A DNA stretch of 64,000 bases from Hirsutella rhossiliensis (taxonomy: Eukaryota; Ascomycota; Sordariomycetes; Hypocreales; Ophiocordycipitaceae), in NCBI RefSeq assembly GCF_020360975.1, contig NW_025408674.1, forward strand, positions 1,798,001 to 1,862,000. Reading direction: 5' to 3'. Below, in pieces: positions 13,344 through 25,208 of this stretch (position 1 is the first letter of the stretch; each line of letters begins with the position of its first letter). The notes beneath the pieces were generated by a model. The model saw nothing but the letters and a program-made list of their open reading frames with translations. It made no database searches and had not been told where the DNA came from. The position numbers were made by a program, and so were the translations under genes.

Positions 13344-13787
13344 CTCGCTGCAAGTATCTAATATCTATGTGCATAGAAATTGCGCTGCCCCCTCGACTTC
13401 TCCGAATCGCTGGCCGAGAGTCTGCAGTTCTTTAGGCATCAATTTCAAGATTTTCGGCCTTTGCTCCCTCGGCGGGCTTTGAGCTTTGAGTCATCAGCCA
13501 TTTCGCTGTCTCTTTTCCTCTGGTTTACATGCCTTGAGGAACCAAGTGATGCGCGAAGGGCGCCACAGGGAGTGGTCCCAGCGCCCAGAGCACAAGCCAC
13601 AGCGCCACAAGCGCCGCTGCACCCGCGCGCCAGGTACATACATGTCTAATGTCCAGCGCCTACGGCGGCCCTTCTCAATAGAATCATCATCCTTCTTAAA
13701 TTCGTCGCCCCGAAAGCAGCGCCCGGGACTCACTGGAAATCGAGCGGGAAGCGATCGTTCTGCCCCGCCCCTGACAAACCCTACGCC
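13344..13787. other. Intergenic region upstream of the Rtf2 homologue
   Basis: Normal GC content, no RIP signature. It should hold the promoter and 5' leader of the gene starting at 13788. Short open frames here have no recognisable features. Confidence 0.5.
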
Positions 13788-14612
13788 ATGGGTAACGATG
13801 GTGGCTCCATCCCCAAGCGGCGCGAGCTCGTCAAGAATGCCTCGCGCGCTCCGACAGTCTCCGAACTCAAGGCAACGGCTCTCGAGTCCCTCAGCCATGC
13901 CTGGGCGCACTGCGCACTCAGCGGCGAGCCTCTCGACTTGAACGCCGCCGTGTCGGATGGACGTGGCCGGCTCTACAACTACGAAGCAATACTCAACAGT
14001 CTCATGCCTACCGACGCGCCGGCAGAGACGACCCCGGCGTCAATGGGAATCACATCACTGCGCGACGTGGTCAGGCTCAAGTTTTCAAGAAGCGGCGATG
14101 CGTGGGCATGCCCAATCTCCATGAAGAAATTGGGCCCGGCTACCAAAGTGGTTTACCTGGTCCCCTGTGGCCACGTCTTTGCCGAGGTGGCCCTTACTGA
14201 AATCCAGGAGAAGAGTTGTCCGGAATGCGAGACGGCGTTCGATGCTGAAAACGTCATCGTCGTGCTTCCGACGACGGAAAAAGACATGCAGCGGATGGCG
14301 AATAGGTTGGATGGGCTGCGAGCCAAGGGCCTCACCCACGCTCTAAAAAAGGACAAGTCGGAGAAGAAGAAGAAGAAGCGGAAAAACGACGATTCAAACG
14401 CGGCCGGAAGCGAGGCGAATGCCGACGAAATAGCACTTGGAGACGGCAACAAGCGATCGCGGCAGGGCGGTGACTCGAGAGTCAGTGGCATCAACAATCC
14501 CTTGGCCGCGTCCTTGACGGCAAAAGTCCTGGCCGAGCAGGACGAGAGGAACAAACGGCGACGGCTAGCTGCGGGAGCCGGCCCCAGGGCTCACGAGACG
14601 GCCAAGGGTTGA
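13788..14612 (+). CDS. rtf2: Rtf2-type replication termination factor
   Basis: A single-exon 274-residue protein of the Rtf2 family, nuclear proteins that act at stalled or programmed replication-fork barriers in fission yeast and at stressed forks in animals. The N-terminus MGNDGGSIPKRRELVK is the typical family start. A first zinc-binding half has Cys42 in a CALSGEPL context. A RING/U-box-like part follows, with Cys108-Pro, Cys127-Gly-His129 and Cys144-Pro-Glu-Cys147. The C-terminal third is a basic, low-complexity tail with a run of lysines near residues 190-200, probably a nuclear localisation signal. The length is normal for filamentous fungi. The ATG at 13788 is the first in frame and the conserved N-terminus supports it. 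The broken ArgRS gene lies divergently upstream. Confidence 0.92.
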   Translation: MGNDGGSIPKRRELVKNASRAPTVSELKATALESLSHAWAHCALSGEPLDLNAAVSDGRGRLYNYEAILNSLMPTDAPAETTPASMGITSLRDVVRLKFSRSGDAWACPISMKKLGPATKVVYLVPCGHVFAEVALTEIQEKSCPECETAFDAENVIVVLPTTEKDMQRMANRLDGLRAKGLTHALKKDKSEKKKKKRKNDDSNAAGSEANADEIALGDGNKRSRQGGDSRVSGINNPLAASLTAKVLAEQDERNKRRRLAAGAGPRAHETAKG

Positions 14613-15768
14613 AGAGGGTATTATGGATCAGATGTCTTGTTTGTGATACCCCTTACGAAGTACTGGTTGTTGGTTCCGGCGTCGCTCAGCATCTGGGATT
14701 GGCGAGCATGTCAGAAATGTTCTCTCGTCAGATTCGAAGCCATTGCATGAGACTGCCTCTCACGCCGACGGGGGGCTTGCCTCGGGTGCTTCTGATGGCG
14801 AGTTGATGAGAAGTCATGCCGAGGGGATTTCTTTGAAGCCTGCGCTTGGTCCACCTTGTATGGGAAATGCGTGTTTTGTTTTGTTTTTTGTTATCCCTGG
14901 CGCGATTAAGCGACGCGGCGGGAGTCCATGCCGGCCACGACCATGCAGGATGAGGACGCCGGCAGGAAGCATAGAGGAGTGGAGCTCACCTGTTATTCCC
15001 CATTCTGGACGAGATCGGATGAGATGCTTTTTCCTCTCCGTCTATCCTGGGGGAGGACGGATGTTGATATAGTTGGCGTCGGGTTGCATGGACGCACGAC
15101 TCCACAGGCTCAACAAGCAGATCCCCGTCAGTGCCCGATGCCTTGAAACATGGCCATGCACCGTGTGACTGGCGTGGAGGCAGGCGTCTGTACTTTACAA
15201 GCAATATGCACGAAACATGCACACGTGGAAGAAGCGTTCAACATATCCGCTGGACGGGCTGCTGGAGCCTCAAGCCGCGTCTATCTCACCCCCACGACCT
15301 CCACGACGGAGGTGCAACCGCAAGGCATCGCTCAAACGGTGCGTCATGCTCCAAATCTCCATGCGTCATCCCCCAAACCTCCACAAGGCTGGGCCCGTCG
15401 AAACGCAGCGCATGGCACCGGGAAATTTGGACCCCGTCAGCCATGATGCTGCTCATGCAACAGCGGCCATCGCCAGCGAATCAGCGCATGGGGAGCAGGG
15501 GTCCGACTGCGTAAAGCCATCGACTCCAAGCCCCTGCTGCAGGCCTAGAACTGGCAGATGAGGCTCGTAACGTATGTCCTTGGAGGCTGAAGCGCGTGCG
15601 GTATCAATACGTGAGCAGCCTCACACCCTCTCGGCGACTATACTTGTCCCAAGACTCGCCCCTTTCGCCGCTTACTCCTGGACTTGGATTGCCGTCTTCT
15701 AATTCCCAATTGCACGTCCCCTCTGCGCTCCTGTACGATTGGACACAGCTCCGACTTTGCCAGCCTCA
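14613..15768. other. Intergenic region, no gene seen
   Basis: About 1.15 kb between the Rtf2 homologue and the zinc-finger gene. It contains the 3' end of the first and the promoter and leader of the second. Several overlapping short open frames are present, none with family features or continuity across splice sites. No tRNA-like structure was seen. Confidence 0.5.
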
Positions 15769-18130
15769 ATGACAGACCATCTCTACGGCCAAGGCCCCCG
15801 CGGGACCGATCCCCCTCGCGCTGCCTTCCATCTTCGCCAGCAGTCTCGACAGAGCAGCCAGAAGGGCGACCAGAAGGGCGACAAGCTCCTCCCCGCCATC
15901 GAGGTCGACGGCAACCAGTCCCGAAGGCGTTTCCCCGAGAGCCTTCATTTCAACCCGGGCAGCTTCCGCCTGCGCTCCCGCACCGAGTCGACCCGGAGCA
16001 GCATATCCTCGGCCCATATCCCCGACTCGGCCACCACGTACTCGGTTTCGACGCTTGCCAGCCCTCTGAGCTCGAGTTATGCCAGTGACATCCAGGAGCG
16101 CTTCGCCGCCTACTCCATTGACGGGCCAAGCGCATGCAGCCGGATTCGCCATCGACATCAGCCCTCTAATGCGACAACGTGCTCGACCTTCATCAACGAC
16201 GACAATGAAGCGCCGCTCGATTCGGCCTTGCCAGACTTCGCTTCCAAGATCAGGGACCTGCTCGATGACGGTCCCCAGCCCGACGAGATGAGCGAAACGC
16301 CGCCTGTCAAGTAAGCCCCCGACGCTCGTCCGTCACGACCGTTTCGTCGGCTAACCCTCGCCACCGTAGTAGTCCATCGCAGGAATCCTTCATCAAGAAG
16401 GAGGAGCCCCTGTCACCAGACGAGCCCTTGGAGTGGTCGTACAGCCAGCGCCAGCGCCAGCGCGACTCCGTCTTGACGGTGACCAGGTCTGACACGACCT
16501 CCGTGGCGTCAGATGACATCTCTCAGGACGATGCCGATACCGTCTTGGACTACACCCTTCAACTGGCCTACGGCATCGAATTGGAAGACACGCCAACGCC
16601 GACCGACGTGCTACGCCCATTGGTCCACAAGTTTATCAGTGATCTTGGGCAGCACATCTGGCAGGCGCCTTCGGAAGCCCACACCACACAGACTATGTTG
16701 TCTTCCAGCTCGTCAACCCCTTTTCAGGGCGCCGGCGCCGGCGGCGACAGCTCTAAATTTTATGGCAAAAGGAAAGCGCAGGCGAGTGGTGACGACGGCG
16801 GCGATGAGTTTAGCGATGGCGAGGGCTCGGGATTCGGTTCTGCTAAGCGGGCAAAGCCAAGCCCACGAGAAGAAGATACCCTTCGTCTGAGCTGCCCCTT
16901 TCGAAAGCGGAATCCCCATCGCTTCAACGTCCGTGACCACCACAGCTGTGCCATGACCTACTTTCCCAAGTTTGCCGAACTGAGGTGAGTTTTGTTGGGC
17001 ACTAATCTGAAACCATCGCGTCTATCGTTCCTGGGGCTCACTCACTCGCAAATTCTCAGACAGCACATTGTGAAGCAGCACAAGCGAGACGACCCCTCGG
17101 CCTTTATCTGCGACAGATGCACGCGCGACTTTCGCACGCGAAAAGAGCTTCGAGATCACCAGCGGCAGCCTAAGGAGCACATGTGCGATATCTCTGACCA
17201 CGACCCTGAGGCGGGCATCGACGGCCCAACCGCCGTCAAGCTCGTCAGCCGCAAGCGGGCCAGCGGCACGTCGGCCGACGTTCAATGGAGGGAGATTTGG
17301 AATATTCTCTTCCCGGATGACGAGGACCAGATGATCCAACCATACTGTAAGTCGCTTGCTGTAGATGCTCTCTCGTCACGGCACTGATTGGTTCCGTAGG
17401 CTATACTCCCGTCATCGAGCATTTTGAACTCTCTGCACAGTATCTCGCTGCCTTTGAGTTCCTCCAGTCGTCGCTTCGCAGCAAAATGTCCAACCCTACG
17501 ACCCTGGAGACGTTGGCAACCAAGTTCCACCAGTGCTTCATCGAGACCATCGAGAGTTGCGCAACCGTCGCCCGCACCATGCCGTATACCAACCGCAGCA
17601 ACAAGAAGAACGAGCCGGCCCGGGTGCGGAGCACTCATGGCCCAAACCCACGGAAACCGAGGGTGATGGCGTCCAGGCCGGACTCTGGCGTCGTGCTGGA
17701 CGACGGCTCCGAGGAGAGCGGCAGCGTATTGGGCTTATCCGCGCTTGGCCACAGGGACAGCGTCAGGACGGTCAAGGGTCTCGCCCCGAGGCCGGGGAGT
17801 TATCTTGCTTCTTGTTCCGCGGGACCTGGAGCGGCCATGCCTGCTCCAGCTGCGCCGCCCATGATCGACGGGCCCCTTGTCGGACCGTTCTCGTCTCTTC
17901 CGCTCAGCGTCACCACAGGCGGAGTCGACTCGGGAGCCGCCGTTCGGGCATGGAACAACAGTGTCACCTACGATCAGGAGCATGTTGGACTCAGTATGCC
18001 GCCGGACCAGTGGATTTCAGCAGGAGGCTTGACGCCGCATGCCGAGTTTGCAGCCATGGATGAATCGTTGCTCTATCAGACCGATTTCAGCATCATGGGC
18101 GATAGCTTCCCAAGTTTTCATGATCGATAG
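15769..18130 (+). CDS. C2H2-type zinc-finger protein, fungal hypothetical family
   Basis: Four exons (15769-16310, 16370-16984, 17060-17346, 17400-18130) join in frame to a 724-residue protein. All three introns are 53-75 bp with GT-AG ends, and the first has a CTAAC branch site. The N-terminal half is low-complexity and Ser/Pro-rich. A central conserved block around residues 340-430 holds a CPF...HHSC segment followed by H-x4-H (His388, His393), then a finger Cys403-x2-Cys406-x12-His419-x6-His426. A glutamine/arginine patch precedes it. The rest is a conserved helical region and a disordered tail. This architecture is common in Sordariomycetes proteins annotated only as C2H2 domain proteins; a nuclear, possibly DNA-binding role is inferred. 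The ATG at 15769 was chosen because the longer open frame upstream has no ATG. Confidence 0.85.
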
Positions 18131-18670
18131 GAGCCGAAAATGACCAACTGTCTCTAGCCTTGACACTTGACCCAACCAGCCTCATGGCCTTTCCTCGAGA
18201 CAACATTGAAACGCTGAAGATTGTCGCGAGATCGCTCCAATCGCCCCAGGCTCATCAAAAAAAGAGGTTCCGCTTGAAGTAGGGTTGCAAGTCCGAGGTT
18301 TCTCAGAGATAATTTGAAATGAATACAACACACTCGTCAGCAGCCCCTACCAGTACGGAATTTAGCAAATTTTCGTGCTGTGTCGATTACCGTATCAAAG
18401 GTGTCGCTATTGAGTGAGTCGCCCCCTCTTGGCCTGAAGCAATTTAATACCTAATCCACGTCAGCTCTTGCGATGCTTCACTGATGCCGTTCAGAAAGGG
18501 ATGACAGTGAGTCGGCTCAGGCGGTGGATGAAGTGAGGCACTACCGCAGTCGCCTGGCCAGATGGCATGTGAAGGTAGGAGGCAAGTAACTTGTCGAGAT
18601 GCGAATATTTCGGTGTCTCCATTGTTTACAGTCTTGGAAGGTTGATGCTTTGTCTCGTAGTACGATGAGC
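18131..18670. other. Convergent intergenic region
   Basis: 540 bp between the 3' ends of the zinc-finger gene (+) and the terpene synthase (-). Apart from 3' untranslated sequence nothing is recognisable. A further short 3' exon of the terpene synthase here cannot be ruled out, because a possible GT donor overlaps its stop codon. Confidence 0.45.
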
Positions 18671-19902
18671 TTACCATCCTTCCACATCCGGCCCTCGAAA
18701 GCTGAGATTCTCCCGCGCTGGCTTCTGCAGCTTTCCGTTTACCACATTATACCTAGCCGTTACCCTGCTCCATGACTCGTTCCCGGCGGCCATGTCCTCC
18801 AAAAAGTCAATGTAACGGAGGCCTTGAGGGGACATGGACTGCCCACAAGCTTTCTGTCCAGCTATAAGGCGAAAGTGTACCTCTTCGACCTCGTGTATCA
18901 AATTTGTGACCTGAGCGCGAGCAGTCCCCAAGTCGACGTTTTGCTCTTGCATAATGATAGTTACCGCGTTGACAATATTGCCGCCAATTTTGTTCCGGTG
19001 GTAGCGAGAAGTGAGCAATTCCTTGTCTAAGCTATAGAGGTCGTTGACAAAAGCAACATGAGCCGCGATGTTTTTTTCTAACTCTCTCAGCCAGGCGCAC
19101 TCATCAAGGGGGAGCGCAATATCTAATGCCCACTTTGCCAATGACCAACAAAGCCTACATCGTATTAATTAAGATCCAGCGCACTACAAACAGAGCGATG
19201 CTCACTGTAATCCAAGATCTATCTCTCTAAACGATAGGTAAGACTTTAAAGTTGTTTGTTGACTTCTAGCGGGATCGACTTGAGACTTCCAAAACAGAGT
19301 GAGATGGTCTGTTACGTCTTTCGCCTTGCCTGAATCTAACTGCTCGATTTCGGTAATCACGTTAAGCAGTATCTTTGACCAGGTATAGTCGGTGAGATGA
19401 ACCCTCTCCTTCAAAACACGCGTTTCGAGGAGGCCATTAAGCTTTTCTCCCTAATGGTATCGTCAATAATGAAAATGGGGCCCAGGACAAGAAATTAGCG
19501 CTACCTCGTCATGATCCATTTTGTCAAGGACGTCTGGATAGTTAGTATGCAAAATGAGATATGCTAATCTTATAACGTACCATCAAGTAAAAACAAAAGA
19601 GTAATAAGCCTAATACAAGGTATGACTCGAGAGTTGCGAGCCTCGGGAAATGTCAATACTGACCAGCGAGGCAGATCCATGTCGAGGAAAAGCTGACGCT
19701 CTGTCTGCGAACTAAAAGGCCATATTTCCGCGAAGAAGGCATTGTCAATCTGGCATACCGCGTCACCGAGGGCGTGGATTCGAGGAGTGAATAAACTCGT
19801 CCAGGGTAGCAGATGCGTTACTTGAGTTGACATTCGATACCCCGAATGAGAAGACGTTTCCTCGGTGAATGACGACGGCGTGTCGGGCAAAGTGTTTTCC
19901 AT
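18671..19902 (-). CDS. Class I terpene synthase (sesquiterpene-type)
   Basis: Exons 19902-19581, 19533-19505, 19450-19206 and 19154-18671 join in frame to 359 residues, the usual length of a fungal single-domain class I terpene synthase. The metal-binding aspartate motif DDVLD (Asp107, Asp108, Asp111) is split by the first intron after the first base of the second Asp codon. The NSE motif is intact as NDLYSLDKE (Asn236, Ser240, Glu244). The RY pair near the C-terminus is Arg333-Tyr334. These residues hold the Mg-diphosphate cluster and start ionisation of an isoprenyl diphosphate, probably farnesyl diphosphate in the cytosol. The product cannot be predicted. The very short 29-bp exon 2 is odd but needed to restore the motif. 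A start at an internal Met about 22 codons in is also possible. It is transcribed divergently from the P450 at 22141. Confidence 0.88.
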
Positions 19903-22140
19903 TGAAGTCGAATTGCTTTTGTAGGCAAGCCAACGAAACAGGAGTCACAACCGGACCCTGCGGTCTGAGAATCATGATTACCAGCAGTGTCCGGAAACTG
20001 ACAGATAATTAAACAATAATGAAATGATACTGTGACTGTCCTCGAGGCGGTGTGCCTCATGGTTGCATGTTACGCATACCAAAGCGGGGCTGCGAGGCAA
20101 GCGTTGTTTCCACATTTTATCGGGTATAATAAAGAGGAGAAAGGATATCCAAAAGCTGGGAGAGGAGCTGAAATGGACCGATACAGGTAAGTCTCACGCA
20201 AGCGTGTCAGTCTTGGGCGTGGTGGCGGCGGCAGCTTCGTTAGCAGCCGGCTCGGCGTCAGTCTGACTGGTTGGCTGTTGCGTCTTGTAGCAGGCGCCGG
20301 CGCCGGTAGCTTACTTGGCTCGCCTAGCTTGGATTCATGTCTGAGGCATTATGTTGGCTTCTGATCGATTGCTCCATGCCTCTTTAGCAAGGGAATCCTT
20401 ACATGCGATTTACTAAGGACGGAGGAGCTTCTCAAGCGCGGTAACAAAGACAAGTACGAAGCACGGGAAGATGCCGCCTATTCGTTAGCAGGGTGGGCCG
20501 TGTGACTGCGGCTAGTCCGAATACTTTTAGAATGAACCTTCGTATATGTAGGAAAGCTCAGAGCTGGTCGTCAGCTCCGTATAGCCGCCTTTACAACCAT
20601 GGTTCTGGCTGCGCAGGTATTTCCAGTGTGACAGACCGTTGAGTTGAGACAGATGCCTGACAATGCGAATTTGGCATTAATTGGGAGAATATCTGGCACA
20701 GTGACAAAGATTCGTGGTCGCTAAAAGGAGGCCTCGTCACAAGAGGGTCGTAGCCTCGTAGGCACGAAGATCGAAGAGTCATGGAGTTACCGATATGACG
20801 CGAACTTGGAGCATAGCGTAGTCGTTATTGGCTCTGCAGGATCTGTCACGGGAAGAAGAACTATGCGACAGCGTTATACGCTTCATCAGGGACGTCTCGC
20901 GCCGCGAGGCACCTGGCCATCTGCTTCGTCAGCACCGAATCGCGGGATTCGGCGAGAGTGGCCTCGGATTGAAGACTCCGTTTACCTTGGCGGCTACATC
21001 CGCGACCTCATCCGGCTACAGTTAGTAGTGTAGCGGTGCCTAACAAGCTTAGCAAATAAAAGAAAATAAGTGTTTCTAGTAATTAAAGAGCTAATATTAA
21101 GAGATAAATTTTATTCACAATTTCTAATTTTCTAAGCTAGCTGGTATCGCTTTGTAAATATGGTATGCGTTTTAACCCTTGTTTCCTATCGACCAAAACT
21201 TTTGTCAAGTCACTGTAGCATTCCCATCACGATATCAATATACCATACAGGAGAGGCAACCCGCGACCGGGTTGCGCGAAGAGCCTTGAGGAACGAAGGT
21301 TTGAACAAGCGAAATGGATGAGCCATCAATTGGGTTAATCATCGCGATCTCTATGGCGTCAGCTTCAATGGCGAGCATCTCACGGCTTCCAGCGCGATCT
21401 TTTGCCTCCGACATCACCAAGTCCACTGCTTCTCGCACAATCTCTGCGTCGTAGTCTTGAGGCCAATTGATCCTAGTATCACGAACTCAGCCGTGATAGA
21501 AATACCGAAAAGTCTGATATTGCTGACAGAGCCACTTTTGTTGTCGAAATGGGCTTGTCAGTCTTCTTTATACCAGCCAAAGCTGTCGGACGGCGGGGCA
21601 GGCTTCGTCTTCATGATGCTATTCCCGACCGTGCGTTTGACGTCACGAAAACGTCGCCGTGGGAAAGATGTCTTACCGGGGGCCTCCTTTTTCTGGATCC
21701 GGCATTCCTCATCTTCCTGAGCGACTTGTTTGTTATGCGTCTCGCGCGGCTCGATTTTAAACCAATCGGCCGGGACTTTTGTCCCCCCACGGTCTCTAAT
21801 GAGTGGTGGAGGTCGTGCATGGCTGGGCTCTCTCACCGCCTTTCATAGCAGAGGGAGGGAAGAGGGTAAGTTAGAGCAAGCACCAAGACAGGGAAGAAAG
21901 GACAGGCCATTCAAAAAGGGAACAACGACAGGGCGGTCAGGACCGATTTAGACGCTGCTGAAGTACAGTATAGTCAAGAGATCCACAACAAGAAGAAGGG
22001 CCAGATGCGAAACGATGAGAAGGAGCTTGAGAAACTACTAACAAAGTTATTCAACTCTGAGCACAGGGGCCAACGGGACAATCACGAGGACTTCACCCTC
22101 TTACGCTTTTCTCCGGCCCGTCATCTCCCGCGTCCCAGTA
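19903..22140. other. Divergent spacer between terpene synthase and P450, partly degenerate
   Basis: 2.2 kb shared upstream region. A patch near 21035-21200 is AT-rich. Reverse-strand open stretches at 21235-21438 and 21558-21836 have coding-like composition but no recognised domain and could not be joined into a gene. A short forward frame near 20806-21033 is likewise unexplained. They may be relics of a lost cluster gene. The cluster promoters must lie here. Confidence 0.4.
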
Positions 22141-24018
22141 ATGCTCCCCCCCATGCTTGAATCTCCTGCCAACAATGAATGGCATCTGCTCCCCTACATA
22201 TGGACTGGTATATCAATCATCCTATGCTACTTGATTAGCATATGCTTCTACAACTTATACCTGCACCCGTTAAGCCATTTCCCGGGCCCCAAGCTGGCAG
22301 CCATGGGTTGGCTGTATGAGTTCTGGTTCGAGCTGATCAAGGATGGACAATATCTTTGGGAAATTGAGAAAATGCATGACAAGTACGGTACGGTACGAAT
22401 CCACCAGCCCCTGAGCATCTACGAGCTGAGGGCTCATACCGCTTCAAATCTAAAGGCCCAATCGTTCGCGTCAATGCGAGAGAGCTACATATACGCGATT
22501 CACAATTTTACAGCACCATCTACACTGCAGGTGGTCGAAAAGTTGACAAGGATGCTGCAACTGTCAGGGCCTTTGGAGTTCCGTCGTCCGTCATTGCAAC
22601 CGTTGATCACAATCATCACCGGGCACGCCTCGGCTACATCAGCGCCTATTTCTCTAGGCGCTCAGTCATTAGTATGGAGACAATGATGCACGAGCGTATT
22701 GGCAAGCTATGCCATCGTCTTCAAACTTGCATCAAAACCGGAGAGGTGGTTACCCTTGACTCGGCCTTTTCTGCCCTGACGGCCGATATTATCACCCAAC
22801 GTTTCTATGGCGAGCACCTTAACTACCTCAATATCCCGGACTATAAGATGGCGGTGACTGAGGCTGCCCTCGGTGTGACGCTCGCCTTTCATCTTGGCCG
22901 ACTTATTCCCGGCCTGGTGTCTGCCCTCAAGAAGATGCCGATATGGCTCCTGCAGATAATCTTCCCACCTGTTGCAGACCTGCTAGTTTTGCAGCAGTCG
23001 CTCAAGCATAATATCCTTTCCTCCTTAGATGATGACGCGCGCAAGAAAGATTCCAAGTCGATCATTATACAGGCGCTCAACGATCCCAACATTCCCCTTC
23101 CAGAGAGAGAGATTGATCGTTTGATAGATGAGAGCACCGCTTTTATCCTCGCCGGGACCGAAACAACGTCGAGAGCGCTTAGTGTCGGAATGCTACACCT
23201 CCTAACCGATAAGACTCATCTAAAGAAGCTGCGTGTGGAACTGAGTGCCTTGGCATCCAAGCCAGACAACGACTACTCCATGTCACAACTCGAAGCCCTT
23301 CCGTACCTGGTAAGCCTGATTCCAGATATTTCATACAAGAGACTAGAATAGTGCCGACTTTGACTATAGACGGGCGTTGTCCACGAGAGTATGCGCCTGG
23401 CCTTCGGTCCTGTGAGCCGTCTCCCACGAGTGGCTACCCATGAATCGCTGCATTACGGCGGCTTTACGATTCCACCGGGAGTAAGCAAATCTTTATGCAA
23501 AATGGGTTCCAATGGATCGTTCAATGTTTCCAACACCAAATAGACGCCCGTCAGCCAGTCAACATATTTTGTACATACTGATCCCACAATTTACCCCCAC
23601 CCCCATTGCTTCGATCCCGATCGATGGACAAGAGCAGCACAAGACAGGTTCCCGCTAAATAAGTTTCTTGTCAACTTTACCAAAGGCAGCAGGCAGTGCC
23701 TCGGTGTTCAGTAAGTAACAGCCCCTAGTTCTTTCTTTAAAGTGTAGAAATAGCTGCGTAGCAGCAGTGTCGCCAACGTTATACGTCCCTAGGATGGCAT
23801 TCACAGAACTTTACATAACAATCGCAAGACTTGTCGGCAACTTTGACATGGATCTTCACGAGACGACAATAGAGGATGTAAAGCTTCATCGAGCCCACCT
23901 TTTCGGCTACCCGAAGAAGGCTGCAAATACTGCAAATGTGCGAGGCGAAATTATGGTCAAGGTGACGGGAAGAGCCAACGAGGGACGCATTGGAGCAGTT
24001 CTCAAGGCCGAGACCTAA
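22141..24018 (+). CDS. Cytochrome P450 monooxygenase
   Basis: Five exons (22141-22387, 22456-23309, 23370-23480, 23544-23710, 23793-24018) join in frame to a complete 534-residue P450. One N-terminal membrane anchor (about residues 17-40) is followed by FPGP at 47-50. The I-helix oxygen-binding motif is AGTETT (315-320). The ExxR pair is Glu373-Ser-Met-Arg376. A FDPDRW segment precedes the haem loop FTKGSRQCLG (449-458) with the ligand Cys456. All catalytic elements are intact, so an ER-bound oxygenase is expected. General similarity is to fungal P450s annotated as trichodiene-oxygenase-like, but the family number cannot be fixed by eye. It lies 2.2 kb from the terpene synthase and diverges from it, so oxidation of the terpene is a plausible, unproven role. 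Introns are 60-82 bp. Confidence 0.9.
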
Positions 24019-24044
24019 CAAGCAGGCGGCCTCGGGGCGGGTGT

Positions 24045-24565
24045 TTGTACGCAAACGATGTCCACAATTTGACAAGGCAGTTGGGAATAAACTTTCCTAT
24101 TTATCGCCGAATGAAAAACCCGACTCTTTTCAATCCAACTGTAGGTGGGTGCTTATTATTCCAGGTCGACCGCGCCTGCAAAATGCAATTGGCAGTGTCC
24201 CGGACAAACTCCCTGCGCACAGCTAGGTTGACACTAGGCCTACTACTTCAGTACGTCGACTGCAGTATCGCGTCGGAAGAAGCGTTATACGATAATGTTC
24301 TGCCAGAAACGAATGAAAAATGGGCCAGACAAGTTAGGGACGCGCTTGCTGTACTGCACAAGGCAGGCGCACTTTGGGGAGATGCCAAAGCGTCGAGCGT
24401 CCTGATTAATAGAAGACACATGGGTCACTGATTTCGAAGGCGGATATATCGAGGAATGGTTTGAACAAGACAAAGCTGGGACAGTGGATGGCGATCTACA
24501 AGGGCTGGACAATATCTTGATGCAAGTGTTTTCGGGAAGTCGAACACACCAGATAGTGGAATGAA
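24045..24565 (+). pseudogene. Protein-kinase-like gene relic
   Basis: A fragment that resembles the C-lobe of fungal protein-kinase-like proteins. ALHK-type catalytic-loop sequence (LHKAGALWGDAKASSVLI) is followed, after a one-base frameshift near 24410, by a DFEGG segment standing for DFG and a conserved EGDLQGL-like stretch. The N-lobe is missing or scrambled and there is no start in context. It begins only 27 bp after the P450 stop. The HRD aspartate is present in an atypical GDAK context, usual for this fungal subfamily. It appears to be dead. Confidence 0.6.
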
Positions 24566-25208
24566 TTTTCACCCCTGTCTGTACTAGGGCAGCAGGAAGA
24601 GAACGAGATGGAGCAGACACGGTGCTGGGAAATGGCAGATGTACACTTTGTCACTATGTTGGCAATGATCGGCATGGCCAGAAGGGATATCGAATGATGG
24701 CGGTGGCTGGAGATGAGAGTTGTTAGCAACCAGCGACATCTTGCATCATGGTGTCCTCTCCCGGACGAGTAACCTCACGAACTCGAGGAGGTTCTATTCG
24801 CAAACTGGTCAGGGAACCTATGGAGCTTGTAGTGAGTCGTGTGTACTCAATTACATGCAACGTGTAGTTGGATGTGTCCAAAATCCCTTGGAGTGATTAT
24901 GTTCTTCATTTGGTTGCTAATTTTCTCCTCGATCGAGTCTTGGACGGTGCCGTTGCTCTCCAATACGCAATTAACCACGGTTACAGACATCTATGCCCCT
25001 TCGCCTTTCAACGGGTCGAGTCTCTGAACACCAAACGAGCCAGCATATTTGACATGAGACTTGGCCAGTGTCTACGGACATCGTGAGCTCACACAAATGT
25101 AGCTACGCATGAACCAAAGAGCTGAGAATATCACGATCAGGTCGCGTGGCTAGCAGTCCACCAAGGCAATTACACATCAAATTGACTTGCCAGCCTCTCG
25201 CCAAACGA
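24566..25208. other. Intergenic region, no gene seen
   Basis: About 640 bp between the kinase relic and the flavoenzyme stop. Short forward frames at 24839-25086 include a stretch faintly like an aldo-keto reductase N-terminus, which is too short to call. Confidence 0.35.

Noticed and set aside
24839..25086. Possible aldo-keto reductase fragment (VALQYAINHGYRH)
   Set aside because: A single short similarity in about 80 codons, no continuation on either side.
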